From contig CM040104.1 of NCBI GenBank assembly GCA_022496805.1, forward strand, positions 1,728,650 to 1,792,649: a DNA stretch of 64,000 nt. The letters are read 5' to 3'. Below the pieces are notes generated by a model. It was not told the DNA's origin. It worked only from the letters and a program-made list of their open reading frames with translations, and ran no database searches. The translations under genes and the position numbers were made by a program. Positions 25,058 through 37,401 of the stretch are shown here, one piece after another (the stretch's first letter is position 1; every line of letters starts with the position of its first letter). The DNA comes from Pohlia nutans. Taxonomy: Eukaryota > Streptophyta > Bryopsida > Bryales > Mniaceae.

Positions 25058-25625
25058 CCCCTAAACGTTCTCACCCTTTTCAGATTTGGCAGTTTTCCAA
25101 AGATGCATTATAAAATGCAACTAAGAGGGATATTTTCAACTTGATGAATGAATAAAAGTTGTACATTATGAATTTTAGATTCTATCCATACGGTTAGATT
25201 TGCGATTGCTATCACCAATATTTGTGTATTAAATTTCAAACTTAAAATTTAACACTCTTTGGTAATATGATTACGAATAAGATATTGACAATCTAATAAT
25301 GAAATTTGTTGTGATGGGTTGAAATGTGATACTCTAAGTGTAGTGATTTTTGGAGATTTTTTGGTTGCTTAATTTTAGTAGTTGACTTTTTCAAGAGCAC
25401 TTTTAGACTAAAATCTTCGAAATTTTGGGTGGAACACTACAACATGAAATGAGGCATAAAAAATTCACAAATCATCCCCTTTCTAATCGGATCACACATG
25501 CACGGAGCTAACTTCCCATAAAAGTTTCAATAAAAAATCCACACTGCAAAAAGTGCATGATGGATGAGAAAATGGACTTCAAATCCGTACATCATGCAAA
25601 ATATGCATGGTTGGGCGGTTAGGGG
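25058..25625. mobile_element. TTAA-type MITE, family A, copy 3 (568 bp, inverted)
   Basis: Flanked by TTAA at 25054-25057 and 25626-25629. Begins CCCCTAAACGTTC and ends GGGCGGTTAGGGG. Same interior as copies 1 and 2 but in the opposite orientation. Confidence 0.88.
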
Positions 25626-26702
25626 TTAACGTCTCCATTCAACACTATTATAAATGAAGTGCTATAAAATGTATGATGAAAACCAAAAATGGGGTTGATG
25701 GTCAAAGCAAAGTTGTAAATTATGTTAATGTGAAGATCACATCTGTATGGTTGGATTTATTATATTTTTATTTAATCCATTTTAATTAATCTTAATTAAG
25801 CAAGGTTTTCTTTTGAAATTCAATTTAAAATCTCAAATTAGCACAAAAAAATTTAAAAAATTTGTAATGAAATTGGAATAACATGCACAATGAGATGGCA
25901 TGGTTTCCATTATTTCATTTTACTTATTTTGGAAAATCATCTTTAAAGTCTCACTTATTGAACTAGGAATTAAACTTGACATAAACCAATTGTTTTATTT
26001 TTCTGAAAATCATAATAAGCCATTTTGAAGATCCAAATTGTACAAAGGATAGTCAACTAGTTCAAGAACCAAGAGAGATTTTGGTGGATGAAAATTGTTC
26101 AATTTGAATGGAATTCGAACTATTAAATCAGCGTGTCGTCCAAATACTAGACGTAGGCGCGTTAAAAGGTTAAGTGTCCACACTATAGTTACCCAGTCAA
26201 ACCTCATCAGTTCCTCATATTTAAAATATGTTATATTTTTTGGCATTTTTTATAATTTATTGTTAAACCTATTTACCCTGATATTTTCATAATTATGTAA
26301 ATAAAGATGAATTCTATAAGATTTTTCTAAATTTATTTCTTGTAAAACTCATAGTTATTACAAATGCTTTAAATAGTATGATTCTTTAAGGAAAATTGTA
26401 ATGATAGTGATGAACAACAAGGTGTAGGGGGCATGCTTCTTGAGCTTACATAAAAAGAAATTTGATAGAGAGACGTTTTTTGCAGTGTACATTGGAATTT
26501 TAGGGTTTTGAGCTTTAAAGTGTTGTAAAAAAATGCAATTTTAACAACTTTGAAGAATGGTAAATTGGACTAGAAAGTAGAAGACAATCTCCACACTTTC
26601 TTAGTTGGGACTATTTTCATTTGAAATTAGAATCTAATTAAAAATTTAACGTTTGATTGAAAATGACCAAAGATGGCCCCATGGGACTCCTTACATGCTT
26701 AA

Positions 26703-27243
26703 CCCCTAAACACCCAAACGACCATTTTTTGGTCGTTGTCCAAATCTAACAGGCTGCCCGGAAAAAAAAAACTATTTTTTTGAAAAATAAAAAGTATTTT
26801 AAAATACTACATCAAGTCTGCTTTCTAACGCAATTTGAATTATGTCAATCTGAGTTAAACTCCACCCGGGAGAAATTTTCAAAGTAAATCACCTCAACAT
26901 TGTCTTACTGTTATAAAATTTGCTATTTGGAGAAAGTAATGATGTTCCCTTCATTATTCATTTTGCTTTTTTGAAGTTTACAATAGATAAACCAACTTTA
27001 ATCAATCATGCAAAATATTAAATTCTAAAAGTGAAAGTTATAATTTATACAAATTTTCAAAGATTAATGCTTTTAAATTCATTAAAAAAATATCTAGAGT
27101 TATTTTTGGAAGTTTGACTCTACGAATAATTTGTAGAGATGATGCCCTACATTTTGTCTATTGAACCAAACTTCATCAAACATATGGAAGGCACATATTA
27201 TAACAGATCTATGTTTTGTTCAATACCCTTTGGGCTTTAAGGG
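26703..27243. mobile_element. TTAA-type MITE, family C, copy 1 (541 bp)
   Basis: Flanked by TTAA at 26699-26702 and 27244-27247. Starts CCCCTAAACACCCAAACGAC, with a subterminal hairpin ACGACCATTTTTTGGTCGT, and ends TGGGCTTTAAGGG. It is directly followed by a family A copy; the same C-then-A order recurs at 56563-57665. Confidence 0.85.
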
Positions 27244-27254
27244 TTAAGGATTAA

Positions 27255-28312
27255 CCCCTAACTACCTAGGCGTCCATTTTCTGAACGATGTACATATTTC
27301 ATCCAATTTTTCTCATCCATTATGCACTTTTTGGAGCGTGGATTTTTTACTATAGATTTTATGGGAAGTTAGCTTCATGCGTGTGTGATCCGATTAGAAA
27401 GGAGACGATTTGTGAATTTTTATGCCTCATTTCATGTTCCAATGATTCACTAAAAATTTCTAAAATCTTAGTTCAAAAGTGTTCAAAAGAACTCTTGAAA
27501 AAGTAAAGATAGATAGGTAGAAACTCCGGTCTTCTTTCAAGGCCAACGTGAATAAAGTCTCTGTTCGTAATGTCAATGACCTAGTGCCCACCAGACAAAG
27601 GGATATTGGAACATAACTACCCTCCCCTGCCGAGAATAGACACTTTAGTAGCTACATCAAGAATATAGGACCTCACTAATTTTTAACGATTTCCGTGCGA
27701 AGTCCGATTCTTCATGGGTTTGTGCATTTTTCGCACGGATTTCGTGCTAATTCTGCATTGAATTCGCACAGCTTCTACATTCACTCTTCTCGTTATCTAA
27801 CAAAGTGTAGAATGTGTGCGGAATTAGCACAAAATCCGTGTAAAATTAGCGCGAAACTCGTGCAAAATTAGTGCGAAAAATGTACGAACCCATGAAATAT
27901 TGGATGTCTCACGGAAATCGTTTAAAATCCTTGGGGTCCTAAATTCCTGATGTAGTAACAAATACTAGTAATAAACAGTAACCTTGAATGGTGGTTAGAT
28001 CTAGGTAGTGTATAAATTAAAGTTAGTTTTGGTGGTGATTGCCATTTCAACCCATCATGACAAATTTCATTTACAAATTGTCAATATCTTATTCGTAATT
28101 GAATTACAAAAGAATTTTGAATTTTAAGTTTCAAAAATTATACAAAAATATTGGTGATAGCAATCATAGATCTAACTGCATGGATAGAATCTAAAATACA
28201 TTATGTACAACTTGTATTCCTTCATCAAATTCAAAATATCCCTCTTAGTTGCATTTTGTAATGCATCTTTTGAAAACTGCTCAATCTGGAGAGGGTTGTG
28301 GGCATTTAGGGG
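27255..28312. mobile_element. TTAA-type MITE, family A, copy 4, interrupted by an insertion
   Basis: Flanked by TTAA at 27251-27254 and 28313-28316. Starts CCCCTAACTACCTAGG and ends GGCATTTAGGGG. Homology to other family A copies stops at about 27505 and resumes at about 28043. About 60 bp of the family sequence is missing and about 537 bp of foreign DNA sits in its place, including the foldback MITE at 27652. Confidence 0.82.
27652..27955. mobile_element. Foldback MITE nested inside the family A copy (about 304 bp)
   Basis: Nearly the whole length is an inverted repeat: the ends CTACATCAAGAAT.TAGGACC and its complement, then paired ACGATTTCCGTG, CATGGGTT(T/C)GT and TTTTTCGCAC, and a loop around 27795. 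No coding capacity. The exact target duplication is unclear (TA or TAG/TAA). Confidence 0.65.
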
Positions 28313-28392
28313 TTAAAGAATGCAAAGAGAAGGTGTCATGATCATAATTTAGGGGCTCAATTTAGTTTTTCTTAGGGTTCAATTGAAATTAA

Positions 28393-28972
28393 CCCCTAAA
28401 CGTACCAGGGTGTCCCTGGAATTGACAATTTGAGAAAAATCATCATAAACTACTATTTGGAAGAATATTTTGGAATTGGTATACAAATGAAAGTTTTAGA
28501 TTTTGAATTTTAGATTCCATCCGTACAGTTCGATTCACTAATACTATCACCAATATTTCATTATAAAATTTGAAAGTTAAAATTAAAAATTCCTTCTAAA
28601 TTCGATTACAAACAAAATTTTAATATTTTTTGAGTAAAATTTGTTGGAATGAATTTGAAATGAGATACTCTTAAACGTGGTGATTCTTTGAAATTTTTGT
28701 GTTTCTTCAATCTATGACCTCATTTTTGCAAGGCCACTTTTGAACTACAGTCAATGCAATTTTGGCTTGGTCAACGACTTGACATACTTCTACATTTGTA
28801 ATTTTAGAAAAATATGTAATCAAGTATGATTAAATCCAACCGTTAGATAAGACAACAACTTGGTGAGGAATCTCCAAAAAATTGGACGAATTTCATCCAA
28901 GCATTGATGAGAACGTGAGAAGGGTTTGAATCTGTTAGTCGTCCACTTTCTGGACGCTCTGACGTTTAGGGG
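28393..28972. mobile_element. TTAA-type MITE, family D, copy 1 (580 bp)
   Basis: Left flank TTAA (28389-28392), right flank ATAA (28973-28976). Starts CCCCTAAACGTACCAGGGTG and ends GCTCTGACGTTTAGGGG. An inverted homologous copy lies at 61129-61705. Confidence 0.8.
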
Positions 28973-28976
28973 ATAA

Positions 28977-29824
28977 TTAAAGATAGCTTCCAAATTTTTT
29001 TAGAAGTATTTGCCAATGGAATTGAAAAAGTAAATAAATTACTTGGAACATTTTAAAATTCATCATTTCTGAGGCAAATTTACACTTTATTCCCCCGCCC
29101 CACTTTTATCAGATTTCCTTGTTTCCTTGTAAGAGAAAATTAAATGGCTTCAATAACTTCAAATGTAGAAATCTCTCTCCTCTGAACATGGACAAGAATG
29201 CCTTTGTGAACCGTGCTTCTCACTGAAAAATGAAATTTCCACATAGGATTCCAAGGACTACAACCAATGCAATAGCTACACGTGGATCAGGGTACCGTGA
29301 GGGCCGAGACCGAGAGCGTTACAGTACTGAGAATTAGGGCTACTTGGCAAGCGATTTGCAAGAGCCAATACTGTAAGAATTCTCAAGCCCTTGTACGTTT
29401 CCTTCACCAGATTCACCAACCTCTGCTTCGACGCAGTACATCGGCGAGGTTCGCATGATTTTTTCTGTGAATTTCCATTCTTTCTTCTTCATTTCTCATT
29501 CTGTGTTGAGAGCTATGCTTTCCCGTCGGTCGTTGTTGCTGAGAATGAGGTGATTTTGTTTTTTCAGTCGAATTTAAGTGGACTGAGTTTCTATTTTCAA
29601 GCGAGCGAGTTCGCAGACCACTCCGGGTAGGAGACGTGAGGTATTTCAGATCAAATTCTAGAGAAAATATATATCTGGAACCTGCCATTTGATTAATTTG
29701 ATGTAGCGGTCGAATTATTTAGAGATTGGAGGAGGTGCGAATGTTGGATCGGGAAAGAGATACAAGTCTGGAAATGATGTACGAGTATTTTATTTCTGTG
29801 TGTGTTTGAATTCGAGTTGTAGCC
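28977..29824 (+). promoter_or_regulatory. Upstream region of the F-box/LRR gene
   Basis: No gene visible. The stretch from about 29270 is probably promoter and 5' UTR of the gene starting at 29825. Small frames at 29391-29630 (plus) and 29413-29688 (minus) show no family features. Confidence 0.35.
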
Positions 29825-32800
29825 ATGGGAGTGGATGTTGCTGAGGAGAATGACCATGACCACTGGGGCACGGAGGTGGTACCTCATGTTATGCAACTCG
29901 TCAGTGTTCACTTGGGACAGCGCGATGTTTGTGCGTTGCTGTGCGTGAGTACCTCAATCTGCCATCAGCTCACCTCGCATGCTCCTTTGTGGAAGGTATA
30001 TTCTCCTTTCGCTAAATCTATTCGGTCTCGTCAAGAAGTCACCTGCTAATTTGGTGTTAATTTTTTTGAGAATCATCTATTTTTTTGGCATTTTTATTGA
30101 GTAAATTTTGATCTTGTAGAATCATTCAATCATATGCCACGAAAAATCTGCAACTGCTTACAAACTTAGCCTCTACTCTTTTAGTAGTTCAAATTTTATC
30201 GGAGTGATTCGCCAGAGGCCTTTGGGAGTTGGTAATTGTTCTAACTTTATTCTTTTTCCATTTTTCTAGGTGTTGGATTTACATAATAAGAAGAATGCAG
30301 GTGAAACCCTAATGGTTGCATTGGCTCAGGTATGCCGCTCTTCTTGATTTTCTGCATGTCTGTTGGATCTTGCAAGAGACAGAATGCTATCACAATTATC
30401 TGTCTGTTTATCGTATTTATCAATGGTTCTTGCAATTTAAACTTGAAGCGTAATTGCCAAAGACAGACCTGCCTGGATTGTATAGTTATTCTGCATGGTT
30501 GGTATGAAGCTAGCTGGGAACAAGTTGCAAATGATATAAAAAACAGGAGTGTATTTACTTTACTTTTTTTCCTTTTTTTTTTGTTAAACCGGTTAAATGT
30601 CGCAATGTGTGACGTGCAGAAACGTTTCCGGAATGTGGAAGAGATCAACCTTGAGTTTGCACAGGATGTGGAAGACAAGCATTTGACAGCTGTAGCCTTT
30701 AAGGTACCAGCTCAGGAAAATTTGCCTGCCTAAGGTGCCTAATCACCTAAGGTATCGTCGCTTGTAAGAAGTTACAGACCTGTCGTTTTGAAAGATGGAG
30801 CAAGTAAGATTCGTTTCTTATAAAGTTCTGTAATTTTGAAGCAAGGATTCAAGAACAGGGCATACCTAGTGCATCACCAGAGAAGCGTTCTTCGATTCCG
30901 GATCCGAGCATTGATATTATTCTGCTGAGGGTTCTTATGGAACTTCGGTTCTGTCGGATTATTTGTGGTTGTCCTTGTCTCTTCTTGCCGATGCTTCAAT
31001 CTGATGGTAACTAGACATTGCTCTTTGATTCTTGGATTGCTAACAGAGTCTTCAGCGAATAAATCTCAATGCTTGCCAGAAGGTCACTAATTCGGGCGTC
31101 ATCTTCATAGCTTCAGCAAATCCAAATTTGAAGTCATTCTCGATATACTGGAATCTGAAGTATGATTTTATCAAGTTGCTCTCTCCCTTTTGCTGTCATA
31201 CGCATCTGATGAGTTTTTCTTTTGATGTTTTATGTGTATATGAAAACTCTTTTCTGGCGTTTTATTTTAACAAAATCAACAGCAACATATGGTACCTGTC
31301 AAATTGCTCAAGTTTTGGACGGCTATGTTCCAGGGTGACTGACATTGGGATTGAAGCAGTCGTGAGATCTTGCAAGAATTTGAGAAGTCTGAACATCAGT
31401 GGGTGTAAGGTTTTTGTATCACCTGTTTGACTTATTCCTGAAATTATTAGAGCCGTTTCCTCTTTGCTTCAAATGCTGGTGAGTGGTGCCAAAGACAAGC
31501 TGCATCCCGACTTTATGACTCGACCTTGTAGTGTTCAAATGGACCCTCTTCTGAGTGTAGGTTTCGATAGTAATTCACTTAAAAAACTTTACTCGTTGAG
31601 CATTGAAGTTCTGATCCTTGCACATTATGTTCTGTGACTGTGACTGAGTATGAATCTGGTTCTGCAGAGTGTTACAGACAAAAGCTTGCGAACTATAGCG
31701 AAGTATGCTCAGAAGATTCAAATTCTCAATCTCACTAGGTGGGTGCTTAGCCTTGTTGCTAGTCCAAATTCTCTTGTATTCGATTTACTGTATGTTACTT
31801 AATTTCGAAGATCCAATTATATATTTTAACAGTGCTTGAAATGAAGTGTTCAGTTGTCTTTGGATTTGGTGCACTGGTCATAGAAATGTGCCTAGGACTT
31901 CGGAAACTGACGCCATTGTGGGTGCATCAGAGGTGTGAAGCTTTTTGACGAGGGGCTGGTGGAGGTTTTGGATGCTTGTCGGGAAATTGAAGAACTATAT
32001 CTTTATGCGAGTCCCAAGTACAAGCCAGACCCCTATTATCACTAGGTTGTAGATCTGGAACTTGGTTTGAGCAACGATGCATCCAATTAATTTGAGCAAA
32101 TCCTTGATTTTCATTGATGTATCAAATATTTGACAGTCTAACTTATCCGTTGTGAGATGTGCAGTTTCACGGACACATCTTTTATTACATTAAACAAATT
32201 GAGCAAGCTTCGCTTACTTGATCTCTGTGGTGCCCACGTAAGCAGAGAAATTACTGTTCTTTAACTGTAGTTTGATTACTCGACCATTTTTTAGACAAAT
32301 TTGCACTTCTTTCCCCCTCTTCTAGTGCTCAAAATTCATTTCATTTCATTTCTTAATTGTGATTGGAGAGTAAACTCTACCAGCTCAAATGGATCTCATT
32401 GATGAGCATGTGGCTTTGTGTGCGCAGCTGTTATTTGATGAAGGATTATCAGCAATTTCTCAATGCTCAAAACTGGAGACCTTGAATTTGACATGGTGTG
32501 TTCTTCTATCGTTCACAGTTCTTCAAAATAGGATATGACTTTGAGGAGTTTTGTTATTTTTTTGTCGTTTGTTCTCTTTTTTTCTAGCATTTTCAGTGGG
32601 TGCTCTAATGAACTTGTCCACGTGCCTGAGGGGTATAGTCAAAGTTTAAAGCTGATATATTGGTTCCTGAAATAGGTGCATCAATATTACGGATGATGGA
32701 CTTCAGGCGCTTGCCGAGAACTGCTCTCGTCTCCAGAGTTTGAGGTCATATATAAGTTTCTTTTACCTAGGCTTTATGAATTGTAATACTTGAATTACTC

Positions 32801-33369
32801 GATGAGGTCACATGTCCTTTTAGTGTCGGCTCTGGTCACATATCACACTCTGTAAGGCTTCATAGAATTCATCTTAGATGTTGATATTTAGTTGGTCTCG
32901 TACATTTCATGTCATTTGAAAGACGAGCTTTGTCTGACTGAAATTCGTTTCTGTGCAACGAACTCTTTTGTTTCATGCCGGCAGTTTGCATGGACTTCTG
33001 GGAGTATCTGATGCAGGCTTGGAGAGTCTCGCAAAGTGCTGTGGAAATTCTTTGAGAGCTCTTGACGTGAGTGGTTGCACAAATGTCAAGGTGAGTTACC
33101 AAGGTTGCTAATTGCTGTGCTCCGATTAGTGGGTTTCGATGACTTTTTTTCAATGGGACCGACGCCTCGAGGTGTCTATAAGGTTTATACATCTAATATT
33201 TGGATACGCCCAAATACATTTGTGAAGCGAATTAAAAGCGTCAGGTTCTGTTTATTCACAAGGGAAGACTTTTCTAAATGTGTCGGATCTTGTTTTTATG
33301 CAGCGGCGTTCGAAGGAGGAGCTGCGGAAGTTATTCCCAAACTTGGAGGTCTTTCTGTTACATACCTAA
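29825..33369 (+). CDS. F-box protein with leucine-rich repeats (AMN1/FBXL type)
   Basis: Substrate-recognition subunit of an SCF ubiquitin ligase by family; the target is unknown. Twelve exons splice in frame to 347 aa: 29825-29995, 30270-30329, 30620-30703, 31047-31159, 31334-31409, 31668-31738, 31931-32017, 32165-32237, 32428-32495, 32676-32744, 32985-33090 and 33304-33369 (TAA). Residues about 18-57 (VVPHVMQLVSVHLGQRDVCA..., ending PLWK) form the F-box. Cysteine-containing LRRs follow: INLNACQKVTNSGV, LNISGCKSVTDKSL, LRLLDLCGAH, LNLTWCINITDDGL, LDVSGCTNVK. The C-terminus RRSKEELRKLFPNL fits the small plant F-box/LRR group containing Arabidopsis At3g58530. Nearly every exon is one LRR with matching phases. 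Compared with that group, a few residues seem missing between exons 3 and 4, so a small exon could be overlooked. Confidence 0.9.
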
Positions 33370-34474
33370 TCATGTTATAGTAAAGCTACCCAGGCCAACT
33401 ATCTAGATTCGTTTAAGGACAGAGGTTGGTGCTGTTGGATGTGGGCTGGACGTGGACAATGTTCTGTCGTGATAGACAGACTTTTCAGGCATCCAATTTT
33501 ATGTATTCTTGTATTTCGAATTAGTGATCCAAGATTCAACTTCTTTTCGTTACGATCGTTCTCTTTTGTGAGTGTTCGTAGTATGCCACAGGGTTGTCCT
33601 TATATGTCTGGCTGTATCGCCGGTGACTCCAATCATTGCATCGGGACTGCTGTTACATACTGTGGAAAGTTGATAAGCTGACACGGTACTTCATACTATT
33701 TCAAAGCTGAGATGTGAATTCATTCAGAATGGAGACAAACAGACTGTGGATGACTGCATCAACCAATTTGGAGGCATGTATTCTGAAGCATGGCGTACAA
33801 CGTATGACCTGTCAAACAGAATGCGTCGAACGCTGAGAGGGTGTAGGGAAAATCACTGACTGGTTTAGCCAGAACCGAGGTAAAAGATCACACCAGGTTA
33901 AGAAGGCCGTGCAATTGGAGCCTTGAATATCGAAACTGACTTCTGTAGGGATCTACGACACTATATTGACTCTAGACCATTATGTGAAAACAGCTAGACC
34001 TTTTCCATTGCCAAATTTTCTTGATTGTCTGTACTCTGTCTTTCACTGGGTACTGTACGGTTTCAGTTTTGGCGGAATTTTACGCGTTGCCTACACGTGT
34101 TCATTGAAGCAATTATCTGATAAGCATAGACAATTAAGTCTTCTCAATCGTGGCGCCGAGCTTTGGTCACGCACTTGGCAGAGCGTTTGTTGCGGAATCA
34201 GGCTTCTCTGTTATGCTCTAGTAAGAGACATCGATGACGAGTGTCATCTGAGTCGCAATTCGCTGGACTTCGCATAAAGCTCAGCTGGTAAGTGCAGCTT
34301 TCAGCTCTTTGGCAAGTTGGGATTTGACTGTGAGCCTAGTTGCAATGGTCTTGATATGAATTGTAAATTGGAATCTGCAGATTTTGGTCGAGGTTGATGT
34401 ATGTGCAAAGTTGTAATTCTTCCACGTTAACTTCATGAATTTTGCATAAATAAATCTGCATTCTGAATTGCAGC

Positions 34475-34681
34475 TCAAGAGTTCACAAGCTAGACTGCCA
34501 TGGACGAAGCACGAGTGAGCTTATCGATGTCGACTACGACCTCGTCTCCAACCGGCAAATTGTGAAAATATCAGCTGCTGCAGAGATTCGATCATCTCTC
34601 CCAGAGAAGGAAAACAAATTGCTCCCGGTGATGATCAATGGATTCTCCGATGCTACTAGAATATTCAGCCCGAGGATGCAG
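34475..34681 (+). CDS. Possible orphan exon of an unidentified gene
   Basis: Open frame of 69 codons (VHKLDCHGRS..., VMINGFSDATRIFSPRMQ) between a good acceptor (TTGCAG, 34468-34473) and a GTACAC donor at 34682. I found no upstream start exon or downstream partner. A Tc1/mariner copy begins 295 bp downstream, in what would be the following intron. It may be the remnant of a broken gene. Confidence 0.25.
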
Positions 34682-34976
34682 GTACACTCGTGTCTATTGA
34701 AGCTAAGTTTCGTAGTAACGTTCACATTTTGCAGTTGAATTTTGTTGTCAAAACGCATCTGCTGATTTGGATCGTAAACGATGTATCACAAGATAGAAAT
34801 TTTGTTTAATTCATTTGGTAAATACTGTGCAAGCTACTGAGAGTTGAAATCTCTTTGAGAATGCCCCTGTAGAATGAGGTTTTGATCTTCAATATTTTGC
34901 ACATTTTTTCACCAATGTGAGAATTTTGAAGAGGTTAAATTCATCTCCTATCTTGTAAGCAGTTGTGCACTATATA

Positions 34977-36586
34977 CAGTGACTGCCAAAACTGAGTACA
35001 AACACAGCATACTGAAATTCAACAAACAATGTAGGGAAATTGGATGCACCAAAAATGAACCATAAATTGCACTGGATTACCATTGCAATTAGTCATACTT
35101 CCATGGGGATTGAGGTCTATTACACACAAGTATGCATGTAAAAAAAAAGTAAAGTGAAGTTCAGTCCAAAACTCAGTTTTGCTGGAATAAAGTTAAAATT
35201 TGTCCACCTACCCCTAGCAGCTATAACAACTGCAATGCGCTTACGCATGCTTCTATACAAGTTCTTACACTCATTGGGAGTAATTGAAGCCCAACAATCT
35301 TCAACACGCTCCCACAATTCTAACATTCCTTTGGGAGGTCTCTCATATTGGTTCAGTCGACGTTTTAAAGTTGCCCACAAGTGTCCGATCGGATTCAAGT
35401 TTGGAGATTGTGCCGGCCACTTCAAAAGAGTGAATTCTTGCGAATTCAGCCAACAACGCACACTCTTGGATGTATGCTTTGGGTCATTATCTTGTTGAAA
35501 AATCAAATTGGTAGGATCTAAATTGTATGCATGTAGTGTAGGAATCAGTTCTCGCTCTAAAATTTCTCTATACATGTATTGATCCATTCTTCTTTCAATT
35601 CTATACATCATACCAGGGCCACTCGGAGTCATGCATCCCCACATCATTCTCCCACCTCCAAACTTGACAGTTTGTTGCACCATTTCAACACTTGTACTCT
35701 ACCCATCACGAAACAACACCAACTGCGACCATCAGAGCAAAATCGGTTGATTTTTGTTTCATCAAAATATATTACACAATCCCAATCATCATCAGTCCAA
35801 TGGCAATAACGTCGAGCAAATTCTAATCGTCCCTTAATCTAAAGAAGTGTGAGTTTTGGTTTCTTCTGCTTCACTTTACATTTCAAACCTGCTTTTCGTA
35901 ACACTCTCCTCACAGTACTATCACTCATACCAACATGAAGCTATTCTCTTAAGTAATTTCCAACTTTGTGTGTAGTTTCTAAGCCACCTATAGTGATTTC
36001 TCTCACACAAGTCGTGTGATCAGCTGCATTGTATACATATGGCCTGCTACCAAAACTGCGATTCACATCACTGAACTCACTCAAATGTTGCTTACAAAAT
36101 TGTGCAACCCAATTTTGGGATACTTGTAAGTCTCTAGCAACGTTTATAGTACTTTCACCCCTCCTCAACTTCTCTAAAGTAGCTTCTTCTATCTGCTTTC
36201 TATCAGCAACAAAGAGACCTTAATGAAACTATTTTGCTCAATTTGCATACTTAATGTGCATTGAATAGGGACACAATTATAAATGTGAAGGCCAAAAACA
36301 TGCCCATTCAAAAAATCAGACCCAGAAAACCACTGGTGCATGTCAGATTTGTAGCATTCATTGCGTAATCCAAGTGTGAGCATAACTGAGTTTTAGAGCT
36401 AATTTACTTTGATCTATATATTTCTCAAATTATTTTGCATTGCTGGACTTGTAATTTGGTAGCCACATCATTTACTTGAATGTATACTTGAGCCATCAAC
36501 CGATTTGGCATTAAATGCAGTAAATTATAAAATATGAATGGCTAAAGGTAGACTAAGCTATTTCGTACTCAGTTTTGGAGTCACTG
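34977..36586. mobile_element. Tc1/mariner DNA transposon, 1610 bp, complete ends
   Basis: Terminal inverted repeats: left CAGTGACTGCCAAAACTGAG, right the complement of CAGTGACTCCAAAACTGAGT, which differ by one base and a one-base gap. The element is flanked by TA on both sides (34975-34976, 36587-36588), the mandatory Tc1/mariner target duplication. The length and the single minus-strand transposase gene fit a full Tc1-like element. The well-preserved ends contrast with the broken transposase. Confidence 0.95.
35120..36223 (-). pseudogene. Tc1-like DD34E transposase, inactivated
   Basis: Read on the minus strand, the N-terminal helix-turn-helix part (EEATLEKLRRGESTINVA...) leads into LRKAGLK, FARRYCHWTDDDWD and the DDE domain. 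The first catalytic Asp is in IYFDETKINR (codon 35761-35763); the second is in QQDNDPKHTS (35489-35491). The third position, 34 residues further on, reads NPIGHLW where active Tc1 enzymes have Glu: the codon at 35394-35396 is GGA, so the triad is lost. Other lesions are stops at 35941-35943, 35839-35841 and 35699-35701, and a frameshift at about 35700-35730. The spacing identifies DD34E rather than the DD39D type common in plant mariner-like elements. Confidence 0.93.
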
Positions 36587-36588
36587 TA

Positions 36589-36984
36589 CATTTGAAGATT
36601 GTAAGACAAAGAGAGTCTATTCACCATCAAGACTAATTTATTCAAGGACCTCACCGCATTTGTAGAGTGGCGAAAGGAACAATTCTCAAATTAAAACAAA
36701 GAAAGAATACCCATTGGTTGTTATAAATTTGTAACTACCATAGTAGAAGACAAATTTTGGTGCAATAGTGAATTGGCCCATACTTTTGAAGTTTGGCATT
36801 AGATTTGGAAAATCTTTGTGGTACATAAAGTAATTTTAGTGGCAATGAAAATTGTTGAATCTTTTAGCCTTTGGTGCATGGCTGGTACTTCCCTATTTTG
36901 ACCAACTTTTTTTTTGATACCAACTTGTGGAAAGTGAAAAAGAAATGATTCTTGTTGCTAGTAAGGCCTTGGCTAACCAAGGCT
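36589..36984. other. Intergenic DNA, no gene seen
   Basis: AT-rich spacer between the mariner element and the 4.9-kb composite element. Confidence 0.6.
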
Positions 36985-37401
36985 TTAACCCTTTAGTGCC
37001 CAGCTGACCACATTATGGTCACTACAACATCCGAAATGCAAATAGCAGAGAATCCGTGAAGAATTGGAACTTCAATTTTGAAGTTCAGATTTGCCCATAT
37101 ACATTACACACCTTCCAGAAAAAGAAATTTTCAATTTGGAATTGTACAACTATCAAAACACCTATCAACAGAATGCGAAAATACTGCAAATACTTGAAAA
37201 TACAGTAAATACTTACAAATACAACACATGTATTATGCAGTCATTAGGAGAAAAATGGGGTCCTAAAGGGGCCCCGTAAGGCAGCCCATGTTAGGTGAAC
37301 CGGCTGCCCAAATTCCCCTCTGCTGGTGCCAGCGGCGGTCCAAAACGCTGCCCACAGAGTTATTGCAATTCCCTGACGATGTCGGAACGGAGTAGCGTGG
37401 C

